Source: JAIQFL01 sp035295745 (GTDB lineage: Bacteria > Acidobacteriota > Terriglobia > Bryobacterales > Bryobacteraceae). Taken from it: 64,000 nt of DNA. The stretch spans positions 62,001 through 126,000 of the forward strand of contig DATGIL010000088.1 in the NCBI GenBank assembly GCA_035295745.1, written 5' to 3'. The first letter of the stretch is position 1; the number at the start of each line of letters is the position of its first letter. This document shows, one piece after another, positions 8,106 to 16,678 of the stretch. The translations under genes and the position numbers were made by a program. Under the pieces are notes generated by a model. That model was given only the letters and a program-made list of their open reading frames with translations, was not told the origin of the DNA and did no database searches.

Positions 8106-9296
8106 ATGCAAGCAGTAGCCAACGCAATCGCCGAACGTATCTCTTCCATCAGCGTGTCATCGACCATGAAAGTGTCGGCGGACGCTGAAAAACTTCGCGC
8201 TGAAGGTGTCGATGTCGTAGACTTTGGAGCCGGCGAGCCGGACTTTCCAACGCCGATGAATATCAAGCAGGCCGCGATTCGCGCGATCGAGCAGAACTTC
8301 ACCAAGTACACCCCGGCTGGCGGCACCGCCGAGCTCAAGAAGGCCATCTGCGAGCGGCACGCGCTGGATTTCGGAACCGCCTACAAGCCCAATGAGTGCC
8401 TGATTACGGTGGGCGGCAAGCACGCCATCTTCAATTTGACGCAAGCCCTGGTCAACCCGGGCGACGAAGTCGTCATCCCTGTGCCCTACTGGGTAACGTA
8501 CAAGGACGTTGTCAATTACGCGGGTGGCAAGTGCGTATTCGTCGAGACCGACGAGGCCAAAGACTTCACGCTCACCGCGTCGATGATCGAACCCTACCTC
8601 ACCGATCGCACCAAGCTCATACTCATCAACTCGCCATCGAACCCCAGCGGTGCGTTGGTGGACCGCGCGGAGTTCGAGAAGATTTATCGCATGGCGGCGG
8701 ATCGCGGCATCTATCTGATGACCGACGAGTGCTACTGCAAGTTCCTCTATGACAGCGAGCCCTACTCGATCGCCTCGCTTCCGGGCGCGAAGGAAACAGT
8801 GCTGGTGGCGGGTTCGCTCTCCAAAACATACGCAATGACGGGATGGCGCATTGGATTCGCTTTGGCCCCCGCGCCGATCATCACCGCAATGAACAAGCTG
8901 CAGAGCCATAGCACATCCAACCCCACGTCCATCGCACAGAAGGCGGCCATCGAGGCAGTGCGGGGACCGCAGGAGTCCGTAGGAGTGATGCTGGCGGAGT
9001 ACCTCAAGCGCCGGGATTTCGTGGTGTCGCGCCTGCGCGCCATCCCGGGCGTGCTGTGTGCCGAGCCGCGCGGCGCATTCTACGCGTATCCCAATATTGG
9101 CGTCGCGATCGGGAAAAGCGGTATTCAGAATACGCTGCAATTCTCCGAGCGCCTGCTGTCGGAGGCGCATGTGGCGGTGGTTCCGGGCGAAGCGTTCGGT
9201 ACCGAACAACATGTTCGTATCTCTTACGCCACTTCGATGAAGGAACTGGAGCGAGGATTGGATCGAATCCATAAATTTGTCGTCCAATATTCGTGA
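8106..9296 (+). CDS. Class I pyridoxal-phosphate aminotransferase, aspartate aminotransferase type
   Basis: 396 residues, fold-type I. The family pattern is complete: GAGEPDFPTP near residue 42, KYTPAGGTAELKKAI substrate-loop region, NSPSNPSGA around 175, and the Schiff-base lysine K240 in SLSKTYAMTGWRIG. It matches the bacterial Ib aspartate aminotransferases, which interconvert aspartate/2-oxoglutarate and oxaloacetate/glutamate and sometimes accept prephenate or aromatic substrates. It follows coaD by 18 bases and overlaps the isomerase gene by four bases (GTGA), so the three genes are probably one transcript. Substrate specificity cannot be fixed from sequence. Confidence 0.93.
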   Translation: MQAVANAIAERISSISVSSTMKVSADAEKLRAEGVDVVDFGAGEPDFPTPMNIKQAAIRAIEQNFTKYTPAGGTAELKKAICERHALDFGTAYKPNECLITVGGKHAIFNLTQALVNPGDEVVIPVPYWVTYKDVVNYAGGKCVFVETDEAKDFTLTASMIEPYLTDRTKLILINSPSNPSGALVDRAEFEKIYRMAADRGIYLMTDECYCKFLYDSEPYSIASLPGAKETVLVAGSLSKTYAMTGWRIGFALAPAPIITAMNKLQSHSTSNPTSIAQKAAIEAVRGPQESVGVMLAEYLKRRDFVVSRLRAIPGVLCAEPRGAFYAYPNIGVAIGKSGIQNTLQFSERLLSEAHVAVVPGEAFGTEQHVRISYATSMKELERGLDRIHKFVVQYS

Positions 9297-10135
9297 GTTC
9301 TTCGACGACATCTAAAGGCGCCATGCTTTCGAATGGGACGGTACATCCGATGCGCCTGGCGCCTTCCCTCCGGGAAAAAGTCTGGGGCAAACGGCACCTG
9401 GAGCCTTGGTTTCCCGATGCGCAGAATCCGGTAGGCGAGGCTTGGTACCTGGCCGACCGCGAACTGCCACTGCTGGTGAAACTGCTATTCACCGCGGAAC
9501 GGCTTTCGGTGCAAGTCCACCCTGAAGATGGAGAGGATGGGCCGCGCGGCAAGACCGAAATGTGGCACATCCTCGATGCCGACCCAGGTGCCTCCATCGC
9601 ACTGGGCTTCCGCGAGCCGATCAGCCGCGAGCGCCTGCGTGAATCCACGCGCACCCGCGAGATCGAGGAACTGCTCAACTGGATCCCGGTGAAAGCCGGC
9701 GAGACCTACTTCACTCCGGCGCACACGGTACACGCAATTGGCGGCGGGATCGTCCTATGTGAGATCCAACAGAATTCCGACGTGACCTATCGGTTGTGGG
9801 ACTACGGGCGGCCGCGGGAACTGCATGTCGAACAGGCGGCGGCGATTGCCGATCTGGGAATTCACCCGGGGGCGGCGGAACCCAAGCCTATCGCGAATGG
9901 ACGTGAAGAGTTGGTCCGCTCGCAATACTTCGTTACGGAACTGATCCGGATCGCATCCGGTGAGGAATTCCGTCCGGATCCCCAGACTTGCCACTTGTGG
10001 ATCTGCATTGACGGCAGCGCTACGATTGGGCCGGAGTCATGCCGCGCTGGTGAAGTGTGGTTGATGCCTGAGACAGGAGAACAGCCCATCGTCCGCGCGA
10101 ATTCCGCGAAATTCCTGCGCACTTGGGTCCCATAA
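9293..10135 (+). CDS. manA: Class I phosphomannose isomerase
   Basis: 280 residues, the short Bacillus-type form of the zinc enzyme interconverting mannose 6-phosphate and fructose 6-phosphate. Visible metal-site elements are SVQVHPED, GKTEMWHILDA and the later TPAHTVHAIGGGIVLCEIQQNSD stretch (the His and Glu ligands lie in these). The GTG start overlaps the preceding stop (GTGA), indicating translational coupling. It would feed mannose-containing polysaccharide or GDP-mannose synthesis. Confidence 0.9.
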   Translation: MSSSTTSKGAMLSNGTVHPMRLAPSLREKVWGKRHLEPWFPDAQNPVGEAWYLADRELPLLVKLLFTAERLSVQVHPEDGEDGPRGKTEMWHILDADPGASIALGFREPISRERLRESTRTREIEELLNWIPVKAGETYFTPAHTVHAIGGGIVLCEIQQNSDVTYRLWDYGRPRELHVEQAAAIADLGIHPGAAEPKPIANGREELVRSQYFVTELIRIASGEEFRPDPQTCHLWICIDGSATIGPESCRAGEVWLMPETGEQPIVRANSAKFLRTWVP

Positions 10136-10190
10136 CAGGCGGCTCGGGATCTTACTTTAGTGTTTACAATAACTTAGGTAACGTGTCGCC

Positions 10191-10482
10191 AGATCGCTTG
10201 CTGACGCGCGCGGCTCGCAAGCGCACGTATCCCGCGAAGGTAGCTTACGAGCCGCGACCGTGAGGGAGCGTTGCCACCACTCCGCTAAAGCAGTCAAGAT
10301 CGCTTGCTAACGCGCGCGGCTCGCAAGCGCACGTATCCCGCGAAGGTAGCTTACGAGCCGCGACCGTGAGGGAGCGTTGCCACCACCCCGCTAAAGTAGT
10401 CAAGATCGCTTGCTAACGCGCGCGGCTCGCAAGCGCACGTATCCCGCGAAGGTAGCTTACGAGCCGCGACCGTGAGGGAGCG
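10191..10482. repeat. Tandem array of three 106-bp palindromic units (family A)
   Basis: Units begin at 10191, 10297 and 10403, exactly 106 bases apart; the third stops after about 80 bases. Units 1 and 2 differ at only a few positions (GCTGACG versus GCTAACG, CACTCC versus CACCCC, AGCAG versus AGTAG). In each, a left arm ATCGCTTGCTAACGCGCGCG-GCTCG faces a right arm that reads AACGCTCCCTCACGGTCGCG-GCTCG on the other strand, so the arms pair except at two symmetric 2-base bulges. This is a REP/BIME-like arrangement. Confidence 0.85.
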
Positions 10483-10494
10483 ATTCCCTCGACT

Positions 10495-10798
10495 CTATTT
10501 CCGCAAGCGGGATGCGGTTAACACGAGCAATGCGAATCCCAGGCCCGCCAATCCATCGGTTGCGGATTCTGAGTGAAGAAATCCACGCCACCACCGAGAT
10601 TGTGGCCGTCACCGAAGCCGTATGGTCCGCCCGGCAACTCAGGGAAAAGCCGAAGGTCGTTTCCGAACACGTTAGTGAAGTCGTAGCAAGAATCGTGGCC
10701 GCGCTCATGGCTTGTGCGCCGAGGCAAAACAGAAAAGCGGCGAACATCCAGCGAACTGGTCTACGGATTCTGGCGAGGGAGTTGGTCCTGGGGTTCAT
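10495..10798 (-). pseudogene. Frameshifted remnant of a PEP-CTERM-like secreted protein
   Basis: On the minus strand an ATG at 10798 opens a signal-peptide-like start (VRWMFAAFLFCLGAQAMSAA). The sense-looking reading then moves to a second frame (HDSCYDFTNVFGNDLRLF, then PYGFGDGHNLGGGVDFF, then NPQP) and finally to a third frame reading DGLAGLGFALLVLTASRLRK and stop at 10495-10497. The last piece has the layout of an exosortase sorting signal: a PxP motif, one membrane helix, and a basic tail. Two frameshifts are needed to join the pieces. No intact exosortase is in the window. Low complexity and shortness keep this tentative. Confidence 0.45.
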
Positions 10799-10889
10799 CG
10801 TCGATTCTCGTGCTAAACCATTGAATTCTTCAATTCCTGTCCTAAATGGCCGCTTTAACCAGACAAAAATCCAAAATCCAAAGCAGTTC

Positions 10890-10918
10890 TTGAGTTACAG
10901 AGCTGATTGCCCTAATAT
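10890..10918 (+). promoter_or_regulatory. Probable sigma-70-type promoter
   Basis: TTGAGT at 10890-10895, 17-base spacer, TAATAT at 10913-10918. Transcription would begin near 10925, just ahead of the GGGAGGA ribosome site of the gene at 10939. The area around 10800-10920 is AT-richer than its surroundings. Confidence 0.6.
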
Positions 10919-10938
10919 TAGGTGTGGGAGGAATCGCC

Positions 10939-11352
10939 ATGCGTTTCCGATCCTTTGCAGTGTTACTCGGCATCGCGGCGTTGCTGGCGCCGAATGCAGC
11001 GAAAACCGGGACCATTCCCGCACAGGAGCCCCGCTACGACCCGGAAACTGTCGTGACGCTCTCGGCAACCGTCCTTGAACTGCGCGAAGTTCCCAAAGGC
11101 GGCATTCTCAGCGGTCTCCATCTGATCGTCGATACCGATAAGGATTCCGACCTCGACGTGTACATCGCGCCGATGCACTATTTGAAGGAACTGCAGATCT
11201 CGTACGCCAAGGGCGACCGCCTGGAGATCAAGGGGTCGAAGGTAAAGACAACGGCTGGGACGGTTGTCCTGGTGCGCGAGGTGCGCCGCGACGCCGATAC
11301 CGGCTACTTCCGGGATGCCGGCGGAAAGCCCTACTGGAACCCCGGCAGCTAA
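10939..11352 (+). CDS. Small secreted protein, possible OB-fold
   Basis: 137 residues from the ATG at 10939, chosen because GGGAGGA lies seven bases upstream; an in-frame GTG at 10924 overlaps that site. A signal peptide (SFAVLLGIAALLAPNAA) is followed by a beta-rich domain: VTLSATVLELREVP, GLHLIVDTDKDSDLDVYIAP, then KGDRLEIKGSKVK and TVVLVREVR. The strand order and the GDRLEIKGSKV element resemble secreted OB-fold proteins, but no family was firmly recognised. It is likely periplasmic. It is convergent with the MFS transporter gene 40 bases away. Confidence 0.75.
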   Translation: MRFRSFAVLLGIAALLAPNAAKTGTIPAQEPRYDPETVVTLSATVLELREVPKGGILSGLHLIVDTDKDSDLDVYIAPMHYLKELQISYAKGDRLEIKGSKVKTTAGTVVLVREVRRDADTGYFRDAGGKPYWNPGS

Positions 11353-11392
11353 TCGCCCACCAGCCGCCGCACGATTCCACAAATTGGGAGCC

Positions 11393-12757
11393 CTACTCCG
11401 GCAGCGGCTTGCCCTTTGTCTCCGGAGCAAAGGGCAGGGCCGCCAGACCGATCAGGAACACCAGGCACATGGTAACTCCCGCGTACCGCATGGGTTCCGC
11501 ATAGTGCCCAAATACGTCGCTCGTCAGATAACCCAACGTGAATGGCCCCGTCGCCGCCGCGAATCGCCCTACGTTGTAGCAGAAGCTCGTCCCCGTGCTC
11601 CGCAGCCGCGTCGGAAACAGCTCCGCGAAGTAAATCGCATATCCGCCGAAAAGCGAAAGCTGCGCGAACCCCATCAGCGGAATCATCCAGAAAATATCGC
11701 TGATCTGCTTCAGATTCCAAAACGTGTACGCCGTCATTCCCATCGCGGCCACGAAGCTGATCGCGAAAGCCTTCACCCGACCCGTGTAGTGCGTCAGATA
11801 GGTGAAGGCATACACCCCGAAGAAGCAGCCCAGATTCTGCAGCAGTGACGTCATGCCGATCCACGTCGTCGTCTTACCCGCCAGCGCCGCACCCACCAGT
11901 CCCTGCGCCCGGAACGTCCGCTCCAACACCGGACGGAACAAATCGTAGCTGAAGAACCCGATTCCCCACAGCCCCACGATCCCAGCGAACCCCAACAGGA
12001 ACCCAACGATCGAGTTACGTCTCCACCGCGGATCCGAGAACAGCTCGCCATACGACCCGAGCTTCTTCTTTTCACTCCGCGCCTTCAGCCACTGCTCCGG
12101 TTCCTTCAGCTTCTTGAAGACCACCAGCGCCAGCGGAGCCGGTATCGCGCCAGCCAGGAACATATACCGCCACGCCCCGGTGATCGCACCTGACGATTCC
12201 ATCTGCCCCAGCACGATCCCCGTCAGCGCCGCGATCATATTTCCGATGGCCGACGATGCCTGCACCAGTCCCAGAGCATAGGGCCGCGCCCGTGAAGGCA
12301 CCACCTCCGCTACCAGCGCCACACCAATCCCGAACTGCCCGCCCACTCCTAATCCACACAGGAAACGGTACACATTGAAATCCCAGACACCGGTGGAGAA
12401 AACGCTCAGACCTGTGAAGACGGTGTACGAGAGGATCGTGATCATCATCGTCTTGGCGCGCCCAAGCCGATCGCCCAGCACGCCGAAGAACACGCCGCCG
12501 ATCGCCCAGCCGACCATGAAGATGGCTGTAGCCCACGCCGCCTGTTTATCGACCATCGCGTTGCTGGCGCCGCTCCCCAGCAACTCCCGGATCGCCGGTT
12601 TGCGCGCCAGGTTGAAAAGCTGCTGGGCCATGGTGTCGAACATCCAGCCCATACTGGCCACGCTCAAAACGAACCAGTGGTAGCCGTTCAGTTCCCGGTA
12701 CCAGGCGTATTTGGTGCCGTCCGCCACAACGTTCGGGACCGTCTTGTTTGGGGACAT
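11393..12757 (-). CDS. Major facilitator superfamily transporter, sugar-porter/AAHS-like
   Basis: 454 residues with twelve predicted membrane segments. Visible MFS signatures are GVLGDRLGRAKTM (loop 2-3), RFLCGLGVGGQFGIG, the second-half ELFPTRLRSTG, and the terminal PETKGKPLPE, which is the sugar-porter end motif. Substrate could be a sugar or an organic/aromatic acid. Its gene follows the HlyD-like adaptor by 12 bases on the same strand. A TAGAAT (12767-12772 on the plus strand as ATTCTA) ends nine bases before the ATG and overlaps the adaptor's stop codon, so an additional near-leaderless transcript is possible. Confidence 0.9.
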   Translation of the reverse strand: MSPNKTVPNVVADGTKYAWYRELNGYHWFVLSVASMGWMFDTMAQQLFNLARKPAIRELLGSGASNAMVDKQAAWATAIFMVGWAIGGVFFGVLGDRLGRAKTMMITILSYTVFTGLSVFSTGVWDFNVYRFLCGLGVGGQFGIGVALVAEVVPSRARPYALGLVQASSAIGNMIAALTGIVLGQMESSGAITGAWRYMFLAGAIPAPLALVVFKKLKEPEQWLKARSEKKKLGSYGELFSDPRWRRNSIVGFLLGFAGIVGLWGIGFFSYDLFRPVLERTFRAQGLVGAALAGKTTTWIGMTSLLQNLGCFFGVYAFTYLTHYTGRVKAFAISFVAAMGMTAYTFWNLKQISDIFWMIPLMGFAQLSLFGGYAIYFAELFPTRLRSTGTSFCYNVGRFAAATGPFTLGYLTSDVFGHYAEPMRYAGVTMCLVFLIGLAALPFAPETKGKPLPE

Positions 12758-12769
12758 GAAACTGCTATT

Positions 12770-13993
12770 CTACATCGCCGTTACGCGGTCTCCGGCTTTG
12801 ATCGGATTGTCTGACGGTAGCGCTACCGCGTCGCCGTCCGCCAGCCCTTCCGTCACCTGCACCAGCGAAATGCTGGAGTTGCCGGTCTTGACGGGACGGC
12901 GTTCCACAATATCGCCCTTTACTCCGAATACATAATCGCCACTGGCGTCGTGGCGCAGACTCTCCCGAGGAATCACTAACGCATAGTCGACAACCGCCGT
13001 GCGGATCTCCGCGTCCACATTGGTGCCCGGCACTAGTTCCCGACCCGGATTCTCGATGATGCAAACTACTTCGCCGACTTGCCGCGAGCCCAGCGCCTCC
13101 ACCGAAGTCGGCTTCTGCTGCACCACGCCGGACCATTTCTTTCCGGGCAGAGCCTGCCAGGTGAGTGTCACAGCCTCACCCTCCGCCACCCGTCCCAACT
13201 CAGGCTCGTCCACGTAGACCCGTACCCGCAAGCGATCCATGCGCCCCACATTGGCCACCAGGTCGCCCACATTGAGATAGCCGCCAGTTCGCACGGCCAA
13301 CCCGTACACGGTGCCGGCGATCGGCGCACGCACCACGCTCTGCGAGGCCCGCTGCCTTGCCAGATTCAACGCCACTTCGGTGTCCTGCAGGCGCGCCTTC
13401 GCGGCAGCGACGTCAGGCATTGCAACCAGCGAAGCTCGCCGCTGCTGCAAGCCTTCGATGGCCAGTTCGAGTTGACGCACTTTTGCCTGCGCCGCCTGCA
13501 ATTCCAACGGGGTCGCCGCCTGCTTCTCTACCAGGCGCTTCAGGGAGTCGTATTCTTTTGTGGCCTGTTGCAGGTCGAAGCGCGAGCGGGCGATGCCGTT
13601 TTCGATGTCCGCAATCTCCGCCGGCCTGCCTCCCGCTTCCAACGCCGCGAGATTCGCCCGCGCCTCCGCAACTTTAGCTTCGCCGGCCTGGATTTCCGAT
13701 TGCAGCGACGGATCGGTCAAGGTCGCGAGCAACGCACCTTTGGCCACGGTCTCACCTTCATGTACGCTCACCTGGCTGACCAGGCCGGCCGTCTCAGCTC
13801 GGGCGGCCTGCCATTCGAACGGCTCCACCTTTCCATTGGTCGGCAGGGAACTGATCAAGGTTTGGCGCTTCACGTGAGCGAAATTGACCTTGGGCGGCTC
13901 GCTCTTACGGAGAATTCCCCACCCCACCACGGCTGCGATGACCACCAGCAGCACCAACCACAATTTCTTCAAAATATGGACTCCATCACCCAT
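12770..13993 (-). CDS. HlyD/RND-type periplasmic adaptor protein
   Basis: 407 residues from the ATG at 13993; the frame stays open further upstream but that part is antisense to the aldo/keto reductase. One N-terminal membrane anchor (LWLVLLVVIAAVVGWGIL) is followed by a lipoyl/barrel half (NGKVEPFEWQAARAETAGLV), a long coiled-coil hairpin (~95-205, alanine/glutamate rich), the second lipoyl half (VVRAPIAGTVYGLAVRTGG) and beta-barrel strands to the C-terminus. Such proteins bridge an inner-membrane pump to an outer-membrane channel. No RND or MacB pump gene is adjacent; the neighbour is an MFS transporter, so an EmrAB-like tripartite system is possible but the MFS protein looks like a sugar porter. 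Confidence 0.9.
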   Translation of the reverse strand: MGDGVHILKKLWLVLLVVIAAVVGWGILRKSEPPKVNFAHVKRQTLISSLPTNGKVEPFEWQAARAETAGLVSQVSVHEGETVAKGALLATLTDPSLQSEIQAGEAKVAEARANLAALEAGGRPAEIADIENGIARSRFDLQQATKEYDSLKRLVEKQAATPLELQAAQAKVRQLELAIEGLQQRRASLVAMPDVAAAKARLQDTEVALNLARQRASQSVVRAPIAGTVYGLAVRTGGYLNVGDLVANVGRMDRLRVRVYVDEPELGRVAEGEAVTLTWQALPGKKWSGVVQQKPTSVEALGSRQVGEVVCIIENPGRELVPGTNVDAEIRTAVVDYALVIPRESLRHDASGDYVFGVKGDIVERRPVKTGNSSISLVQVTEGLADGDAVALPSDNPIKAGDRVTAM

Positions 13994-14086
13994 CTTAACT
14001 GGCACTCGATTCCCCGTTTCGCCCCGGCTCGCGAGTTTGCAGGTACTATGAAGCTTGGACCCCGCCTGTTCCGTGGACGATCCACT

Positions 14087-15082
14087 ATGCCTGCCACCGC
14101 TGATGCCACTTCTCGCTACACTCGCCGCCGTCCTGCCTTTCAATCGGCGGGCTTTTACCGCGCCGTCTTCGATCTGCACGTCTCCAGTTTGGGTATTGGC
14201 ACGTATTTGGGAGCCGCCACAGAGGCAGCCGACCGCGACTACACGGACGCTCTGGTCGCCGCCGCCGAGGGTGGCATCAACTTCTTCGATTGCGCCATCA
14301 ACTACCGCAACCAGCGCTCCGAACGCTGTATCGGTTCCGCGTTGAGACAACTGCGCCGCGAGGAGATCGTGGTCTGCACCAAGGCCGGCTTCCTCACTCC
14401 CGGCGCTGTACCTACGCTCGAGCCTGACGATGTGGTGGGCGGCATGCACTCCCTGGCTCCGCGCTTTCTCGAAGACCAGATCGAGCGGAGCCGTGCCAAT
14501 ATGGGCGTCGACACCGTCGACGTGTTCTACCTGCACAATCCCGAAACGCAGCTCAGCTTTCGCACCCGCAGCGATTTCGACGCGCGCATTCGCCGCGCCT
14601 TCACGCAACTCGAAATTCTCGTGGATCGCCGCAAGATCCGCTGGTACGGCGTGGCCACCTGGGACGGATTCCGCCGCAAAGACGCCTTGAATCTGCAGCG
14701 CCTCGCGGAAATTGCCGCCGAGGAAGGCGGCGCGGAACATCACTTCCGCTTCATTCAACTTCCCTTCAATTTGGGGATGGTGGAGGCTTTCGTAGATCGC
14801 CCGGAAAGCGTGCTCGAAGCCGCCGGCCGCCTCGGAATCGTGGCCGTCGCCAGCGCTACGCTGTTGCAGACGCGCGTCCTCTCGCAGATGCCGGACGCCG
14901 TCCAGGAGTTGCTGCCCGGGTTGGAGAACGACGCACAGCGTGCCATCCAGTTCACTCGCTCCACGCCGGGGATTGCGGTCGCATTGGTGGGAATGGGCCG
15001 GCGTGAGCACGTTCTGCAGAATCTGGGAGTCGCCAAAGTGGCGCCCGCCACCCGCAGCCAATACCTCGAACTCTACCGGTGA
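14087..15082 (+). CDS. Aldo/keto reductase
   Basis: 331 residues from the ATG at 14087; an in-frame ATG at 14048 would add 13 residues. TIM-barrel NAD(P)H-dependent reductase pattern: SSLGIGTYLGAATEAADRDY, then INFFDCAINYRNQRSE with the catalytic Asp and Tyr, VVCTKAGF with the catalytic Lys, and DTVDVFYLHNPE containing the usual His position. The final part (GIAVALVGMGRREHVLQNL) fits the cofactor-binding end, with GMGRREHV in place of the common GxxxxxQ/N layout. Its TGA overlaps the start of the UvrC-like gene (ATGA), suggesting coupled translation. Divergent from the HlyD gene, with about 90 bases between. Confidence 0.9.
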   Translation: MPATADATSRYTRRRPAFQSAGFYRAVFDLHVSSLGIGTYLGAATEAADRDYTDALVAAAEGGINFFDCAINYRNQRSERCIGSALRQLRREEIVVCTKAGFLTPGAVPTLEPDDVVGGMHSLAPRFLEDQIERSRANMGVDTVDVFYLHNPETQLSFRTRSDFDARIRRAFTQLEILVDRRKIRWYGVATWDGFRRKDALNLQRLAEIAAEEGGAEHHFRFIQLPFNLGMVEAFVDRPESVLEAAGRLGIVAVASATLLQTRVLSQMPDAVQELLPGLENDAQRAIQFTRSTPGIAVALVGMGRREHVLQNLGVAKVAPATRSQYLELYR

Positions 15083-16176
15083 TGACCTCGATCGAAGTGG
15101 GCGATCTCGCGCACTTGGATGCGGCGATCGAAGCCCTGCCCAACAATCCCGCGGTCTTCCTGCTCTGGGCGGGCGAAGGCGAGCCATACCTGTCGAAGAC
15201 CGCGCTCCTGCGACGACGCCTGTTGCGGCTTCTGAAGGAACGCGAGAAGCCTTCCCGCCTGCTCAATCTGCGGCAGACCGTGCGACGCATCGAGTACCAG
15301 TTGACCGGCTCGGCATTCGAATCGAGCGTGCTCCTCTACGAGCAGGCGCGACGCCACTTCCCGGAGCGCTACCTCGACGTCATCAAGCTGCGCATGCCTC
15401 CGTATGTGAAGCTTGTCCTCAACAACGAGTTTCCGCGCACTCACATCACCACCCATCTCACGCGGAGCGCCGGACTCTATTTCGGACCGTTCCGTTCGCG
15501 TGCGTCGGCTGAGAAATTCGAAGGCCAGTTCCTTGACCTGTTTCAGATCCGACGCTGCCAGGAGGATCTGGTCCCTTCGCCCGAACATCCGGGATGCATT
15601 TACGGAGAAATGGGCATGTGCTTGCGCCCTTGCCAGGAGGTGGTGGGTCCGGCAGAGTACGGCCACGAAGTCGCCCGTGTGGTCGAGTTTCTCCGGACCG
15701 ACGGCCGCTCGCTGCTGGAGGCAATTGGACATTCGCGGGACCGCCTCAGCGAGGAAATGATGTTCGAAGAGGCCGCCCGCCAGCACAAGCGCTACGAGCG
15801 CATCCAGGAAGTGCTGAAGCTGCGCGATGATCTGGTACGCGACGTCGATCGTCTGAATGGCGTCGTCATTTGCCGTTCGAGCGCGCTCTCTGCGGTGGAG
15901 ATGTGGTTTCTTCGCGACGGCAACTGGCAGCAGCCGCAGCGTTTCGACTTCGTGGTCCGCGAAGGCAAGACGGTGTCGCTCGATCGCAAGCTCCGCGAGA
16001 CCTTTGCCGCACTTTCACCGCAAAAACTCACCGTGCGCGAGCGGCAGGAATACCTGGCGCTTCTAGCGCGCTGGTACTACTCGACCTGGCGCGAAGGCGA
16101 GTGGGTCGGCTTCGAGAGCTGCGACGACATCCCCTATCGAAAACTGGTGAACGCGGTCTCCCGGGTGGCGAAGTAG
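15082..16176 (+). CDS. UvrC N-terminal homologue with degenerate GIY-YIG site
   Basis: 364 residues; the ATG at 15082 is preferred over the GTG at 15079. It aligns by eye with the first part of UvrC/Cho. The GIY-YIG region is degenerate: NNPAVFLLWAGEGEPYLSK where UvrC has PGVYxxxxxxGxxLYVGK, so the GIY tyrosine is phenylalanine and the YVG is YLS. Conserved are the region RTHITTHLTRSAGLYFGPF, a four-cysteine array C159-x12-C172-x7-C180-x3-C184 matching the Fe-S cysteines of UvrC, and a UVR helix hairpin (~EEMMFEEAARQHKRYERIQE). The C-terminal endonuclease and HhH domains are absent. A structural or regulatory role rather than incision is inferred. Confidence 0.8.
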   Translation: MTSIEVGDLAHLDAAIEALPNNPAVFLLWAGEGEPYLSKTALLRRRLLRLLKEREKPSRLLNLRQTVRRIEYQLTGSAFESSVLLYEQARRHFPERYLDVIKLRMPPYVKLVLNNEFPRTHITTHLTRSAGLYFGPFRSRASAEKFEGQFLDLFQIRRCQEDLVPSPEHPGCIYGEMGMCLRPCQEVVGPAEYGHEVARVVEFLRTDGRSLLEAIGHSRDRLSEEMMFEEAARQHKRYERIQEVLKLRDDLVRDVDRLNGVVICRSSALSAVEMWFLRDGNWQQPQRFDFVVREGKTVSLDRKLRETFAALSPQKLTVRERQEYLALLARWYYSTWREGEWVGFESCDDIPYRKLVNAVSRVAK

Positions 16177-16507
16177 GTTGGTTGCGTAACTCGCTTCCGC
16201 TGAAGTGCACCAGCGCTTGGTACTTATGGTACGCCGACCCATGAGAAAATCATCCGCCGGTTTCCACTATGGTACAGCCGTCGCCAGCAAGAGAGAGTTC
16301 TGTCAGCGGATTGATGTATCAATTCAGCAGAGCTCAAGGAACGTGTCACTGCTTACAAATGCACGGCTGCCTGATGGTGACTTTATCAGGCATCGACTCA
16401 CTTGTGTTTGTACCCACTTTAGTACTAGAGATCCCATCCAACTCTCCCAGGACTGTCTGACCGCGGATTTCGATGAGATCCCTATGCTCCCTTGCTAGAC
16501 TTTGAAT
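16177..16507. other. Gene-free stretch, lower GC
   Basis: No convincing gene. A plus-strand frame at 16205-16498 is open but has no recognisable family and little coding character. The composition is less GC-rich than the flanks, which may mark an insertion or decayed DNA. The last bases hold the probable -10 box (TAGACT, 16496-16501) of the small gene at 16508. Confidence 0.5.
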
Positions 16508-16678
16508 ATGTTGGACGTGTCCCTAATGCTTGCTGAAGATTCGGTTGAGCTGGAGCTCCGGCGTGAGCTAGTGACGGCACGGGTGGTGTACCAAAGTGCG
16601 AAAGAGCAGGACGGGGAGTCAGCGATGTCTGTCTACCTGAAACGGCTCCTTGAGTTTGCGGCCAGGATCCTGCGTTAA
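16508..16678 (+). CDS. Small protein of 56 residues
   Basis: ATG at 16508, TAA at 16676-16678. The product is strongly helical and charged: it begins MLDVSLMLAEDSVELELRRE, contains ARVVYQSAKEQDGESAMSVY in the middle, and ends LKRLLEFAARILR. No signal peptide. TAGACT ends exactly six bases before the ATG, the same spacing as at 7098, which supports it as a leaderless gene. No family recognised; it could be a DNA- or protein-binding small regulator. No partner gene is adjacent. Confidence 0.5.
   Translation: MLDVSLMLAEDSVELELRRELVTARVVYQSAKEQDGESAMSVYLKRLLEFAARILR

Noticed and set aside
13079..15082. A 667-codon plus-strand frame starting inside the HlyD gene
   Set aside because: The first ~335 codons are antisense to HlyD; reductase homology begins at about 14087.
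12770..15187. A single 805-codon minus-strand frame covering the adaptor and the aldo/keto reductase region
   Set aside because: Only the part from 13993 downward has HlyD character; the rest is antisense to a clear aldo/keto reductase and lacks any domain.
16205..16498. 97-codon gene
   Set aside because: Open but cysteine-rich with no start signal, no family and no coding periodicity visible by eye.
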